NCBI RefSeq assembly: GCF_019393635.1
Contig: NC_057861.1
Coordinates: forward strand, 454,271,830-454,335,829
Length of the DNA: 64,000 bases
DNA from: Dromiciops gliroides
Lineage: Eukaryota; Chordata; Mammalia; Microbiotheria; Microbiotheriidae
Reading direction: 5' to 3'
The position numbers and the translations under genes are program-made. The notes below the pieces were generated by a model, which searched no databases, was not told the origin of the DNA, and worked only from the letters and a program-made list of their open reading frames with translations. Below are positions 12,055-22,504 of the stretch, piece by piece. Numbering within the stretch: the first letter of the stretch is position 1; every line of letters starts with the position of its first letter.

Positions 12055-12136
12055 TTGACTTCTAAACCAGTATATTCACCTTTGATTTCCAGTCTCATGT
12101 TTCCAGATATCTGTTGGGCAATTATTCTGGGATATG
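12055..12136 (+). mobile_element. L2 LINE, left part of split copy
   Basis: The L2 reading 'ccagtctcatgtttccagat' followed by 'atctgttgggca' precedes a SINE and continues at 12318 with 'ccccaaactgaattcattat', which matches the L2 segment 'atgtccaaaactgaactcctgatctt'. Confidence 0.55.
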
Positions 12137-12147
12137 CTATTAATTCT

Positions 12148-12306
12148 TTTTTTTTTTTTGCAGGGCAATGGAGGTTAAGTGACTGGCCCAGGGTCACACA
12201 GTTAGTAAGTGTTAAGTATCAGAGGCCAGATTTCTGGATTTGAAGTCAGGTCCTCCTGAATCCAGGGCTGGTGCTTTATCCACTGCACCACCTAGCTGCC
12301 CCCTTA
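12148..12306 (-). mobile_element. tRNA/CORE-SINE inserted in L2
   Basis: Reverse-orientation copy with a T-run at left and 'cacctagctgccccc' at right. Perfect 11-bp target duplication CTATTAATTCT at 12137-12147 and 12307-12317. Confidence 0.95.
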
Positions 12307-12317
12307 CTATTAATTCT

Positions 12318-12690
12318 GTAAGCATACCCCAAACTGAATTCATTATCTTCTCTCCAAAGTTTGTCCTTCTGCCTAAACTCTTGACTTTTATTGATGGCAT
12401 CTGATTTCTTTCAGGTGCTTGTGCTTGGAATCTAAGTGTCATATATGACTTCTCTCTTTCCCTTATCCACTGTAACCAATCAGTTATAAAGTTCTATAAG
12501 ATTTTTTGTATAAACCCCAACCTTTAGTTGCCACTTTAGTTCAGGTCCTCACCACTGTTCATCTTTGCTATTGCAATTATCCCCTAAGTGATCAACCTGC
12601 TTCTAAGGCCTATCTTCTCTAATTCATACATATCCAAAGAATCTTTCTAGTTAACCTAATCATGTCACTGTCCTACATCAGGGGAGTTGA
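12318..12690 (+). mobile_element. L2 LINE, right part of split copy
   Basis: 'ctgaattcattatcttctct', 'tctttgctattgcaattatc' and 'aacctaatcatgtcactgtc' follow the order of the L2 3' coding region (compare consensus 'cctggattactgcaatagcc' and 'gatcatgtcactcc'). Confidence 0.65.
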
Positions 12691-12754
12691 ACTCAGCTTG
12701 CAAAACTCCCATGTGTTGCCTGAACCAGATTAAAATGTAATTGATAAATGTTTA

Positions 12755-12995
12755 AGAACATAAGTCACCATTCTGTCTCTTTGTGACCCCATTTTGGATT
12801 TTTTTGGCAAAGATACTGGAGTGGTTTGCTGTTTCCTTCTCCAGCTCATTTTACAGATGAGAAAACTGAGGCAAACAAGCTTAAGTGACTTGCCCATGGT
12901 CACACAGCTAGTAGGAATTTAAGGTCAGATTTGAACTTAGGTCTTCTAGACTCTGGGCCCAGAACCCTATCCACTGTGCCAGCTAGTTACCCTAA
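12755..12995 (-). mobile_element. Long-form marsupial CORE-SINE (old)
   Basis: An older, longer SINE type in reverse: 'tttgtgaccccattttggat', 'gatactggagtggtttgctg', 'agcttaagtgacttgcccat', then the head 'ccactgtgccagctagt'. The same long form is present at 24300, 26670, 28080, 40925 and 49435. Confidence 0.85.
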
Positions 12996-12999
12996 TGAA

Positions 13000-14175
13000 A
13001 ATACAACATAGGCAATACTAATTTATGGTTTTCTAAGGCTCTATTATTTCTGAAACTCTGATAGACTTGCAGGAGGACTCAGGTATGGATAGGTCTTGTT
13101 ATAACTATTTTAAGGATTTCCCACATTGATGAAAAGTCTATGATATTTTGGTTTCTGATCTACAGTTTTCAAAGATCTAACACCTCCACCAGAAATGATA
13201 TTCAATATCCAGCACCTGGCTCATGAAATCAGTACCCTTCAATAATGTCTATCTCAGCCAAGAATAGTTTTTGGGTGATTCTACATCTTAGCTTCCAAAT
13301 CAGAGGTCTCTTGTGATTGTGCTCAAAGTCATTTTGGGAGTATTTATTTTTACATGGGCCTATTTCCATAGCCAAGTCTTGACTGTTCACTTTTACTGCC
13401 GGTTTTCAGTAAGATGAAAGTTGGACACATGGGGTCCCTATTGGCATAGAGAGTGATTAGCAGATAATTTGTGGATTGACTAGGCCCTCCATTTTTTATG
13501 GATTCTCCCCAAGCCTGTAAATGTTTAGCTTATTTTAAAACCCATCCTACAACAAAATATGGGAATTGTATATGTTCTATTCTGCACAAAATGTGAAATC
13601 AATAGAGAGTCTTAAATACTGGAGGGACATCATTGTAAACTAGTTATTGATGTGCTAAAAGTCATTTACACCTGCCATGGAAGATAGATTGTGACACTAT
13701 TAATTTAACTGGCAGTGGGTATACTAACATAGCTGCCATGTAAGCTAGCAGTCCACCATCTGTAAAATTTTATGCATATTTTGTGCCGATAGCTATACAG
13801 TATTTTGACAACCCCAAATCACTTTTAATCTGTCAATTTCAAAGTTTGTTACCAGAAAGTTCATTTGAAGGAGAGTGCCTTTTCAACTCATGTTAAATGT
13901 AGAATGATTACAGTAGATAACACTTACAAAATGCACCATCCTTGGAAAAATAAAGCTGTTTAGCATGGTTATTGTGTACTTTGAAGGCACAATGCAGTAA
14001 AAAAACAGCATCCTAAAACACAAATATACAGTAGCGTAGTGAAAGATGTGTTTGCTCATGGAAGGCATATGGCAATAGCAATAAAAGTAAAGAAGCTTTT
14101 CTCTGTAATAACTCTTCATTCACATAAAAATATGTAAAGGAAAGAAAAATGGTGAAATGCTGAATGCTCATTTTT
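13000..14175 (-). other. SINE-free block; possible 3' UTR of an unrecognised gene
   Basis: This 1.2-kb stretch contains no repeat I recognise. On the minus strand it lies directly downstream of the stop codon of the open frame at 14179-14415. A sense AATAAA lies near 13340 (plus 'tatttatttttac'). If the upstream frame is a real terminal exon, this would be its 3' UTR; if not, it is simply unique sequence. Confidence 0.3.
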
Positions 14176-14178
14176 GGT

Positions 14179-14415
14179 TCACTGCAACAGAGGAGCCTTC
14201 TGGGACTGTTCCAAAGACTTCATTGTTCTTGCAGTGTCTGCAGCCTTGCGTTCTTGACTTTTCTGGTCATTTGCCTTTGGCATGTGCCATATAATTAAGG
14301 AAAGATAGTGGATCTCTACTGTAGTAGCACCACCATCATCATCACTATCCAAAGATTGAAAAGTTAACAAATGTAAAGAAACTAAATCTTGAAAAACCTT
14401 AGTAAAGAAATGATC
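14179..14415 (-). CDS. Possible terminal coding exon, unrecognised protein
   Basis: The minus-strand frame stays open from about 14415 to a TGA at 14181-14179. The C-terminal part reads ...SLDSDDDGG..., ...HMPKANDQKSQERKAAD..., TARTMKSLEQSQKAPLLQ. The composition (acidic patch, then a Lys/Gln/Glu-rich hydrophilic tail) looks like real protein rather than random AT-rich translation. A possible branch point 'ttactaa' and acceptors ('tttttcaag', 'gatttag') lie just upstream on the sense strand, but there is no strong pyrimidine tract. An L2 remnant begins at about 14416. It could be a last exon, a 5'-truncated retrocopy or a chance open frame. I do not recognise the protein. Confidence 0.3.
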   Translation of the reverse strand, partial: DHFFTKVFQDLVSLHLLTFQSLDSDDDGGATTVEIHYLSLIIWHMPKANDQKSQERKAADTARTMKSLEQSQKAPLLQ

Positions 14416-14560
14416 AGTCGAAAAGCATTTCTTAATCCCCTATTATGTTGTAGACAGTATGCTGGACATTGGGGATAAAAGATAAAAACTGAAAAAAGCC
14501 CTGCCTTCAAGGAGTTTCTGTATATTCTAGTATGAATGAGGTACAAGGGGAAATGAACAG
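14416..14560 (-). mobile_element. L2 LINE 3' end (antisense)
   Basis: 'ccctattatgttgtagacag', 'gctggacattggggataaaa' and 'agccctgccttcaaggagtt' match the reverse complement of the L2 terminus (tactatgtgccaggcactg...ggggata...ccctgccctcaaggagct). Confidence 0.7.
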
Positions 14561-15620
14561 AATTAAGGGAGTAATTTATACAATGATAACAATCAAATAT
14601 ATAAAAACAGCATCAAAAACCTTTAGAATTCTGATCAATAATAAGCCACATGCACAAAAGATGAAACACACTACTCATGTCCTACCAGGGATGTGATAAA
14701 TAGAAAATGCATAGAGAGACTTACATTTAGGGGGCATGGTCAAAGTGAGAATTGGTTTTGGTGAGTTGTGTATTTTTATGATAAGGTCTTTATTTTTCTT
14801 TTTTTTGTGATTTTGATTCAAGTAGGATGAACAGATTGCAAATGTACATAAACATAAATTATATATACATGTATGTGAGTACATACATTTCTGTATATTG
14901 TGTATATGTTATACATGTATGTGTTTTATATATTACATGTATATATACATCTACACACATAATGATGGATGAGTATTGTCTTAAGCCAGCAAATATGTGG
15001 TTAGGGAGAGAGTCATTTGCAGCTTTCACTCAATAGCAAATTTCCTTTCATTATTTGGTCTATATGTTACATAACGACAATAAGAATAATTGCAAAATGA
15101 ACAGTTAAAAATAGTAACTTGCTAATAAAGTGAAGCAAAGTCTCACTGAGGCATTTGGAGATATTGCCCTCTTTGAAGATGTCTGTGGCCAAGATAGATA
15201 TCCTATCCTCCCCATTCCACAAAACTGTCTATTTTGTTAGATATCTTATAACAATTTCTCTGGGCTAATGGATACATACTATCCTACAATAAAATCACCA
15301 CAGGGGGGAAAAACAACTTACTTAACTAAATTTGAAAAAATGCAATGAAAAATCATCATAAACAGTAAGTTAACTGCCTGAATGTGGCACATATTGGCAA
15401 TCTTCTACCAAAATACCAACACTATGTACCCAATCAGCTAAGAGTTTTCCTTGATTTTTTTTAGTTCACAAAATCATATTCATCTCACTCTTCCCACCTC
15501 CTTCCAGAACATTTATTCATACATTCTTATGGATAGTTCTATTTTTATATAACATACAATTACATTGTTGTATAACAGAGATATTTCATTTTTAAGAAGT
15601 GTGGAGCTTGGCAAGGAGGC
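14560..15620. other. Unassigned; TATG/TACA-rich 14840-14965
   Basis: No gene. Simple TATACATGTATGTG-like sequence lies at 14840-14965. The remainder is AT-rich and unannotated. Confidence 0.45.
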
Positions 15621-15622
15621 AA

Positions 15623-15624
<2 letters not shown>

Positions 15625-15714
<90 letters not shown>
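15625..15714. repeat. Pure (AT)n microsatellite, about 45 units
   Basis: Uninterrupted AT alternation of about 90 bp. All overlapping open frames of the form YIYIYI are artefacts. Confidence 0.98.
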
Positions 15715-15717
<3 letters not shown>

Positions 15718-16200
15718 TTCTGTTATGTGCAAGGATATTCTCTGCAAAGTGAGAGACAAAGAGAGGAAGAAAAAAAAATGAACAAATACATTTGAACATT
15801 CTGTGGAAGCGTATAACATAATCTGACCTGAAGACACCATAATGAGCTAAATGCATTCTTAAGCCCCCCACACTTCTTAATTATTTTTAATATTGCTTGT
15901 GTCTAGTTAATCAAGACTGATGATTCTGTGTATGAACATATCATCACAACATAGTCTTCTGCTTTGCCCATTGAAAAAGAATCTCCTTGCTCCTTTTCTT
16001 TGAGTCTTTGAATAGTGGAAAGCAGCTGAACAATTTATATCAAATCATGAATGTACCCCTAGAAATTACTGTCTTTTGTTAAGTCATTTTAGCATCCCTT
16101 CAAAATGGGGAGAAAAGGAAGTTCATCTTTTCCAATTTATATTCTCTCAATTTTCTACTTTTGCATCACCCAATTTCTCCTGATTCTAAGGCAAAAGTAC
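15715..16200. other. Unassigned sequence
   Basis: No gene or known repeat recognised. Confidence 0.45.
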
Positions 16201-16204
16201 TTCA

Positions 16205-16905
16205 GACGGTTTTCCATGACTAACTCTTTCTTCTATCCCCTCTGGTATCCTCCAAGGCCTTGTTCCAAAAATTATCACCTGTCCCCCTCATCTTCCTCTG
16301 AAAATATTGGCCTCTTTCTCTCTATAAATACATTCAGATCTAAAATAAATTTCCCTCATGTCTGTGATGAACTTCAGTTACTCTGTATCTCCTTCCATTA
16401 ACAATGATACCTTTAAAAAGAGTAGCTTACACTCACTCTTTCAATATCTTTTACCATGTTTTCTCTCTTCACAACCTCTTGGAACTGGGTTTCATTTCAC
16501 TGTAGGACCACTGAAACTTGCTCTCTATCGTTATTAGTGACCTTATCACCAAATATATTTTTGCCTTTTCTTAATCCTTGACCTCTTTTTGGTCATATGA
16601 TACCAATAGCTATTCCTTCAAAGAAATGGCCTTCTCTTTCTTGATTTCCAGGACTCTTACATTTTTATAGGTCTTCTCCAACCTCTGATGATTCTCTCTC
16701 ATTTGTTAGCTTCTAAACCTCCCCAATCCCCAACTTCAGTTTGTCCCCAAAATACCATCTTTGTTTGGGCCTTCCCTTTCTTTCTTGGTGATCTCATCAA
16801 TTCCCAAATCTCATTTTATATGTAAGACTGTAATATCTCTATCTCTAGTTCTACCCCCTCTCTAAGCTACAGCTCTTTTTCTATACAAATGATGGATCAA
16901 TGATG
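16205..16905 (+). mobile_element. L2 LINE body (RT region), diverged
   Basis: The order matches the L2 coding strand: 'tgaccttatcaccaaatata' and 'cttaatccttgacctctttt' (region coding for the conserved LDLSAAFDT block), 'ctctttcttgatttccagga' (LGFQ.T), 'cttctccaacctctgatgat', 'gggccttccctttctttctt', 'ggtgatctcatcaattccca', 'taatatctctatctctagtt'. It has frameshifts and stops throughout and is non-functional. Confidence 0.65.
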
Positions 16906-17643
16906 TAAACTTTTCTGCTAAATTAAATTAAGGTATTTAGTTTTACCTAATTGATGCCGGAAGTAGAATAATTTGTTAAGTCTTTTCTTGAAGCTATGCC
17001 ATTCTTAAATTCCTCTGCTTTTACTACTTCCTTTTTTTATCTTTTTCCTCAAAAATGTCCCCCATCTCTTTTTTGAATATATGTTTTTATTTCATATCTA
17101 TTCATCACTCTTATCTGTAAAATTGGATTATAATATCTTGGTAGATTTAGTACTTTCAATTTGGTACATAGCACATTTTGTACACCACTATAAAAAAACA
17201 TATATTCATCTCCTCATTTAAATCAGTCTAAAGCAAATTTATTTTCAGTCATGGCATCAGAGGACAAGCTCTGGCAGATCCTACCAAAATGAAAAGGCTT
17301 CAAGAATAGATCTGATGATCAACTGAATTTATACCTGTTGTCTGAGAATCAGCTCAGTTGATTTGGAGAAACTCATCATCAGGAAGACCACAGCATGATG
17401 AATTTTTCAGCCCATGAAAATCACAAAAAAAGACTACTAATTGATAGAGGAGTTGGTATAAAAAGTCATGAATCATTGAAGTTTTAAAATATTAAATGAA
17501 TATTTTCAGCACTATTACATATAAAAGCAGTGATTTTTTTGAAAATAATTTCCCAGGCAACAACATCTGGAATTTCATCTTGTTATGCTAGAGTCCACAG
17601 AGTTGTTGTTTTAGAGTTGTAGATTTGTTTTTGTTATTCTTAA
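16905..17643. other. Unassigned AT-rich sequence
   Basis: No supported gene. A weak transcript-like stretch at 17240-17420 ('agtcatggcatcagaggaca') has no sustained open frame. Confidence 0.4.
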
Positions 17644-17652
17644 CAAATACTG

Positions 17653-17825
17653 GGGGCAGCTAGGTGTCACAGTGGATAGAGCACTGGCCCTGGATTCAGG
17701 AGTACCTGAGTTCAAATCCATCCTCAGACACTTGACACTTACTAGCTGTGTGACCCTGGGAAAGTCATTTAACCCCAATTGCCTCACCAAAAAAAACAAA
17801 ACAAAACCCCAAACCCACAAAAAAC
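17653..17825 (+). mobile_element. tRNA/CORE-SINE
   Basis: Full copy with 'ggcagctaggtgtcacagtg' head, core and A-rich tail containing CAAAAC units. Target duplication CAAATACTG at 17644-17652 and 17826-17834. Confidence 0.93.
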
Positions 17826-17834
17826 CAAATACTG

Positions 17835-18360
17835 ACAGACATGAACATTTCCATATGCAGGATTGTCCTATCATTGTGTACTTTCTGATGAGCAGAGAAG
17901 AACAAAAAAAGAGTCTTATATAAGAAACCAACAACTACTGTATACTTTTTTAAGTAGGTAGTAAACTTAGCATGATGGTACTATACTATCCTGTTGTTCT
18001 ACATATTCTCCAGAACTTCTTTCTGTTACCATCTGTCTATTTTAAAACATTTCTTTGACCATCTTTCCTTAATTTTTTTTGTATCCATATTCCTTCTTCC
18101 TCAAAATTCTACCCCGCTTCAGATAAAAGCCCCATCTTGTAAGTATAGTCAAGTAATACAAATTCATACCTTGTCTAAAATTTTATTTCTCACTGTGTAC
18201 CTAAAGGTGATCACCTTTTACTCTTGGGAGAGAGAAAACATGATTCTTCACTTATCTTTTAGATTAATGATTAGTTATTGCTTTGACTATATTTGTGTTC
18301 ACTTCACTCAACATCATTTCAGGTAGATCTTCCCAAGTTCCTCCTTCCCAAGTTCTCTTT
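17835..18360. other. Unassigned; possible L1 3' remnant near 18230-18330
   Basis: 'cacttcactcaacatcattt' followed by 'caggtagatcttcccaagtt' resembles the L1 3' region (antisense) seen clearly at 30610-30670. The rest is unassigned. Confidence 0.35.
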
Positions 18361-18361
18361 T

Positions 18362-18565
18362 GTCATAGGAAGCAGCATGATCTTACTGAACTTGGAATGG
18401 GAAAAAATTGACTTGAAATCCCATGTTAGACTTTTACCAGTTGTGTGACCATGAGTAAGTCATTAACTCTATCCATGCCCAAGTTTTCTCATCTGTAAAG
18501 TGAGAGTGTTAGATTTAATGGACTCTAAGGCACCTCCCAGTAATAAATTTATGATACTATGAATT
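18362..18565 (+). mobile_element. MIR/Ther-1 SINE
   Basis: 'gaagcagcatgatcttactg', 'agttgtgtgaccatgagtaa', 'ctcatctgtaaagtgagagt' and 'ggactctaaggcacctccca' follow the MIR layout in sense orientation. Confidence 0.75.
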
Positions 18566-18569
18566 GTAA

Positions 18570-18909
18570 CAGCCCAACAATACTGTTTTAAGTTTACATA
18601 TAATAGTTTGTTCAATAAGCCTACAGTTAATGGCATCCCCTTTGTTTCTGGTTGTTTTCCACAACAAAAAAGTACTACTATAATTGTGTGTGTGTGTGTG
18701 TGCATTTTTATCCCATCCTTCTGACTTTGATCTCTTTGGCCTAGTAGTGGAATGCCTCATCAAAATGTATGCATAGTTTAAGGACTTTGGGGATAAAGCT
18801 CTAAATTGTTTTTCTGAACAGTTGGACCACTGGACTTTCCCAACAATTGTGCACACTAGTGTGCCTCTCTTTCCATAGTCCTTCCAACCTTCCAACAACA
18901 ACTTTTTTT

Positions 18910-18915
<6 letters not shown>
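18570..18915. other. Unassigned; short (TG)n at 18684-18703
   Basis: Contains a 10-unit GT run. No gene is visible. Confidence 0.5.
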
Positions 18916-18917
<2 letters not shown>

Positions 18918-18979
<62 letters not shown>

Positions 18980-18992
18980 CCCTCCTTCCTTT
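18918..18992. repeat. (CT)n microsatellite
   Basis: A pure CT run at 18920-18970 followed by degenerate pyrimidines up to the LTR-like block. Confidence 0.95.
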
Positions 18993-18996
18993 CTTC

Positions 18997-19343
18997 TGTA
19001 ATGATTGGAATGACGCCACCTGCTGGAGACTTACTGTAGAAGAGTTCCGCCCATGAAGTGAAGGTCTTTGAGGGCAAGACCAGGAGTCTTTTCTTTGTCG
19101 TCAGGAAGTGATGTGGGCTAGTGGGAGGAGGAAGGAAGAAACTGGCGATTGGTCTCAAGCTCTTTCCTCTGGACTCTGGTGGAGAGTGGAGCTAGAAATG
19201 TGCTCTCCCTTTAATAGATAGGAATCTAGGCCTTTTTCTCTCTCTTTACCAAATTCTTATTCTCCTTAATAAATGCTTAAAAGCCTAACTCTTGCTAAAG
19301 GTTATAATTTATTGGCGACCACTCATTAGATTAGCCCTTAACA
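18997..19343 (+). mobile_element. LTR-like block of an endogenous retrovirus
   Basis: This 347-bp non-simple sequence starts TGTAATG and can be read to end in TTAACA. It is GC-richer than its surroundings and has a poly(A) signal AATAAA at about 19269 (in 'cttaataaatgc'). The 10-mer TGGCGACCAC at 19313-19322 equals, from memory, the first ten bases of a primer-binding site for an Arg tRNA. Two boundary models compete: a solo LTR with a 4-bp CTTC duplication (18993-18996, 19344-19347), or an LTR followed by a leader. The flanks are pyrimidine microsatellites, so the short duplication is weak evidence. No viral coding sequence is present. Confidence 0.5.
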
Positions 19344-19347
19344 CTTC

Positions 19348-19490
19348 TTTCCTTCCTTCCTTCCTTCCTTCCTTCCTTCCTTCCTTCCTTCCTTCCTTCC
19401 TTCCTTCCTTCCTTCCTTCCTTCCTTCCTTCCTTCCTTCCTTCCCTCCTTCCTTCCTTCCTTCCTTCCTTCCTTCTTTCCTTCTTCCCCC
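19348..19490. repeat. (TTCC)n microsatellite
   Basis: About 35 TTCC units with a few interruptions. Open frames on both strands are low-complexity artefacts. Confidence 0.97.
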
Positions 19491-19494
19491 TCCA

Positions 19495-20250
19495 TTCTCT
19501 ATTTCTTTCTTTCCAATATTTCCTATTCTGCAGAATTCCATATGCATTGTTCAATATCATTGAGTATAAACTGTTAGCATTCGGCAAGAAGTGGGAAGGA
19601 AGAAAAGACCCTGAAATAAGCAATCAGTTTCTAGATTAAAATCTAGTCCATGGAACTTGAAAGGAAGCTTCAGAGACAAACTACTAGATCCCTTCAGCGT
19701 CCCTTCTTCAAGGAGTTTTATCTTACTTATTCTGTCTTCATTTGTGCCTTGAGTGGAAGGGGACTCTGAAAAAGATAACTATGGAGAAATTCTTTGGGGA
19801 AGCCTGTATATCATGTATCATGCAATTGCTCTATAAGTCTCACTAAATTCATTTTTGTGCATATCTGAGAAGACAGAGAGTTCAGATTAGAAATCACTAT
19901 AATGATTAAGGAGATGAAGGGGCTGACTATGAAGAACTGTTATGGAGTTTGGTCTATTGAATTGCTACTTTTATAACAATAGCATAAGTATCTTAGTCAA
20001 TAAGAAGTATCATATCAATAATATTCAAAATGTTTTTGCAAATGAAATTGACATCATGATAGTTTATTTTTGAAGCATTTAGATGGTAAATCATAGTTGC
20101 TATTGCAAACTGCAAAATATAAATTACTAAGGATATTTCCTAAACTAGATGTTAATAGCACTGATGATGATTACTATTATTTACCCTCTAAAGTTGAAAA
20201 CTTTGGAAAAGATTATATGGCTAACCTTTGGAGAGCTGTAGGTTTTTTTT
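19495..20250. other. Unassigned sequence
   Basis: No recognised repeat or gene over about 750 bp. Confidence 0.45.
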
Positions 20251-20272
20251 TTTTCTTTAAAGATGTTCAAGG

Positions 20273-20406
20273 GGGGCAGCTAAGTGGCGCAGTGGATAAA
20301 GCACCGGCCCTGGATTCAGGAGGACCTGAATTCAAATCCGGACACTTACTAGCTGTGTTACCCAGGGCAAGTCACTTAACCCCAATTGCCTCATAAAAAA
20401 AAAAAA
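20273..20406 (+). mobile_element. tRNA/CORE-SINE with internal deletion
   Basis: The head and core are present, but the segment normally reading 'cctcaga' between 'aaatccgg' and 'cacttact' is missing. Perfect 14-bp target duplication AAAGATGTTCAAGG at 20259-20272 and 20407-20420. Confidence 0.95.
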
Positions 20407-20424
20407 AAAGATGTTCAAGGAAGG

Positions 20425-20598
20425 GACCAGATTTTACAGTGAGAACATTGCATTGGGAGTCATAGCACTGAGGTATAGAACAAATTCTTGGGCAAGTCCT
20501 AATTGGCCTTAGTTTTATCATCCGTAAAGCAAGGGGGACAGACCAGTTAATTTCTTAGATTCCCCTCTATCTCCAAAACTCTATAATTTTCATTTTCC
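20425..20598 (+). mobile_element. MIR SINE
   Basis: 'attgggagtcatagcactga', 'tcttgggcaagtcctaattg' and 'atcatccgtaaagcaagggg' follow the MIR sense order. Diverged. Confidence 0.6.
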
Positions 20599-20759
20599 TT
20601 GAAGGCTTTTATTTCCTGAATGCTATAGTGAAGGAGACGAAAGACACAAGCAAGACTGGGCATTTATCTATTTCATTCATTGACTGGGCAGGTTTTGCTT
20701 CTAACTGATTTTTATTCAAGTTGACTAACTAACTCTTTTCTCATGGTGTGTGTGTGTGT

Positions 20760-21320
20760 TGTAAAGAATTAATTGTTATTTGAGGTTTTTATGCCTTGGC
20801 ACGCACTGGCTTGGGGCTCCGCAAACTGCACAGTGCTCTACCCACTGGTTGAAGCCATTGCCAGGGCTCTGGAACCTCACGTCATCACCACTCGAAGATG
20901 ACACCTACATGGGCCTGGCAAAATTATAATGATTGGAAGCCTAGTGAGGGCAGTCATGTGACTGACAGAGCAGCCATCCCATTGGCTGGGGCTGTGTGGG
21001 GTGTTTCTAGGTTTGAGGGAGGAGAATTGGGAGGAGAATTGGGCATTCTAGGTAGAAGCTGGAAAGCAACAGGCGTTCTGCTGCATATTTTCAGCTGATT
21101 CCTGGGCGGTGGTATTTTTTTCAGGTATTATAATTTCCCTTTCCTCATTTTATTTCCTTTCCCTTGATCCTACTGATCCTGTTTGTGGTTTTTTTTTAAG
21201 TTTGTTCTTGTTAAAATAAATCTTGTTCTGCTTTGAGGGAGGCTGCCGGTCTCCTTCCTTGCCCCAATATTGTGGTGAGCTGCTTAGCTAGCACTCCCCA
21301 ATTAAAAATTGGTCCCCACA
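20760..21320 (+). mobile_element. Solo LTR of an endogenous retrovirus
   Basis: A 561-bp block begins TGTAAAG and ends CCCCACA (TG...CA). It has a poly(A) signal AATAAA at 21215-21220 and a downstream GC-rich stretch typical of R/U5. It is flanked by a perfect 6-bp duplication GTGTGT (20754-20759 and 21321-21326). The composition contrasts sharply with AT-rich flanks. No gag, pol or env follows, so this is a recombined single LTR. A 6-bp duplication suits class II (beta-like) elements. Caveat: the target was a GT-rich microsatellite, so the duplication could partly be chance. Confidence 0.75.
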
Positions 21321-21326
21321 GTGTGT

Positions 21327-21735
21327 ATGCACACACACATGTATATACACATGTGTGTACACACATATGCATGTGTGTATTTATATATCTCATATATACA
21401 CATGCACATATATATGTTATATATTAATATAGACATTATATATTATATTTGTATTTGCATTTCTTTATCTATATTTATATACATGTATAAACATGTGTAT
21501 ATGATATATTTATACATATTATATTGTGTATATGTATACACATCCCCATATGATCTTCTTGTTGTTTTGTCATTTTCAGTCATGTCCAACTCTGTGAACC
21601 CATTTGGGGTTTTCTTGGCAGAGATATCCATATCTATAGCTATATCATCTCTATCTCTATATAGATATAGATATCTTTGTCACATATATACATACATATA
21701 TATGTATGCATATGTGTATATATATTTAATATTAG
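21327..21735. repeat. Compound AT/CA-rich simple sequence with a SINE scrap
   Basis: TATA/CACA/TGTA-type sequence interrupted at about 21555-21626 by a fragment of the long-form SINE ('attttcagtcatgtccaact', 'ggggttttcttggcagagat'). The 189-residue open frame across it is low-complexity Tyr/Ile/His and not a gene. Confidence 0.7.
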
Positions 21736-22300
21736 TTCTATTTCTAATCTTTTTCCTAAATCATACATCCTCTTTCCCAAGCATTGTAATTATTTTAAGG
21801 CTACATATTTATAGATATGTCTGTCATCCAAATGTGTTTCATCAGTATTGTTTTCAACTTTGTTTCAACTTTGTTTAAATTTGACACAGACAAATCATGC
21901 CCAGAACAAACAATTGAGCATCTTTATGAAAAGAGCTGAGAGTGTAACCAGAAGCTTAAGTCATTCATTTCTATCTCTTCTCCCTGTACTTTTGCCTTAC
22001 TCCAGTGTCTACCATTACTCATATTACCCAACTACTACATCTTGTTCCTTTTCTAGCTCCCATTTTCCAGCCTCTCTAATCATTTCTTCCCTTTGACCTA
22101 TCTCATCATTTCCGCCCCCTTTGTAGTTTAACTCAGAGAAAAAAAGGCCAACTGAGTAGTGAAAAACACTGACAGGAAATGTTACAGGGTATTAAAAATT
22201 AGAATGTTGATTCTCCACTGTTCCTGTCCTGCTTTAAAAAGAAAAGGAATATCTAATTCTATTACTTAATTTTTTGTTATTGGGTTTTTTATGTACAGGA
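21735..22300. other. Unassigned sequence
   Basis: No gene recognised. The 82-residue Ser-rich frame at 21848-22096 reflects pyrimidine-rich composition. Confidence 0.45.
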
Positions 22301-22304
22301 TATG

Positions 22305-22500
22305 GGATTCAAAAGTGGAAGGGACCTTAGAGATGCTTTAGCCAATCCCCTCATTTTAGGGTTGAAGAAATTTAAGGTTACTGTGTTTAAATGGCTTCTT
22401 CAGGATCACTTAATCAGTATGTGTTTGTTTGTACTTGAACTTAGGTCTTCATGATTCCACTGCTAGCTCCCTATTTCCTACACCATGCTACCTCAATTGA
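22305..22500 (-). mobile_element. MIR-related SINE (antisense)
   Basis: 'gaagggaccttagagatgct', 'aatcccctcattttagggtt', 'ttgaacttaggtcttcatga' and 'cctacaccatgctacctca' follow the antisense order of an ancient MIR-class SINE. Confidence 0.65.
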
Positions 22501-22504
22501 ATAT

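Noticed and set aside
15560-15871. Four open frames with YIYIYI repeats
   Set aside because: Translations of an (AT)n microsatellite.
19292-19639. 115-codon frame rich in SFLP
   Set aside because: Translation of (TTCC)n; the frame has no non-repetitive domain.
21309-21878. 189-codon Tyr/Ile/His-rich frame
   Set aside because: It runs through CA/TA simple sequence and a SINE scrap, with no sequence complexity expected of a membrane protein.
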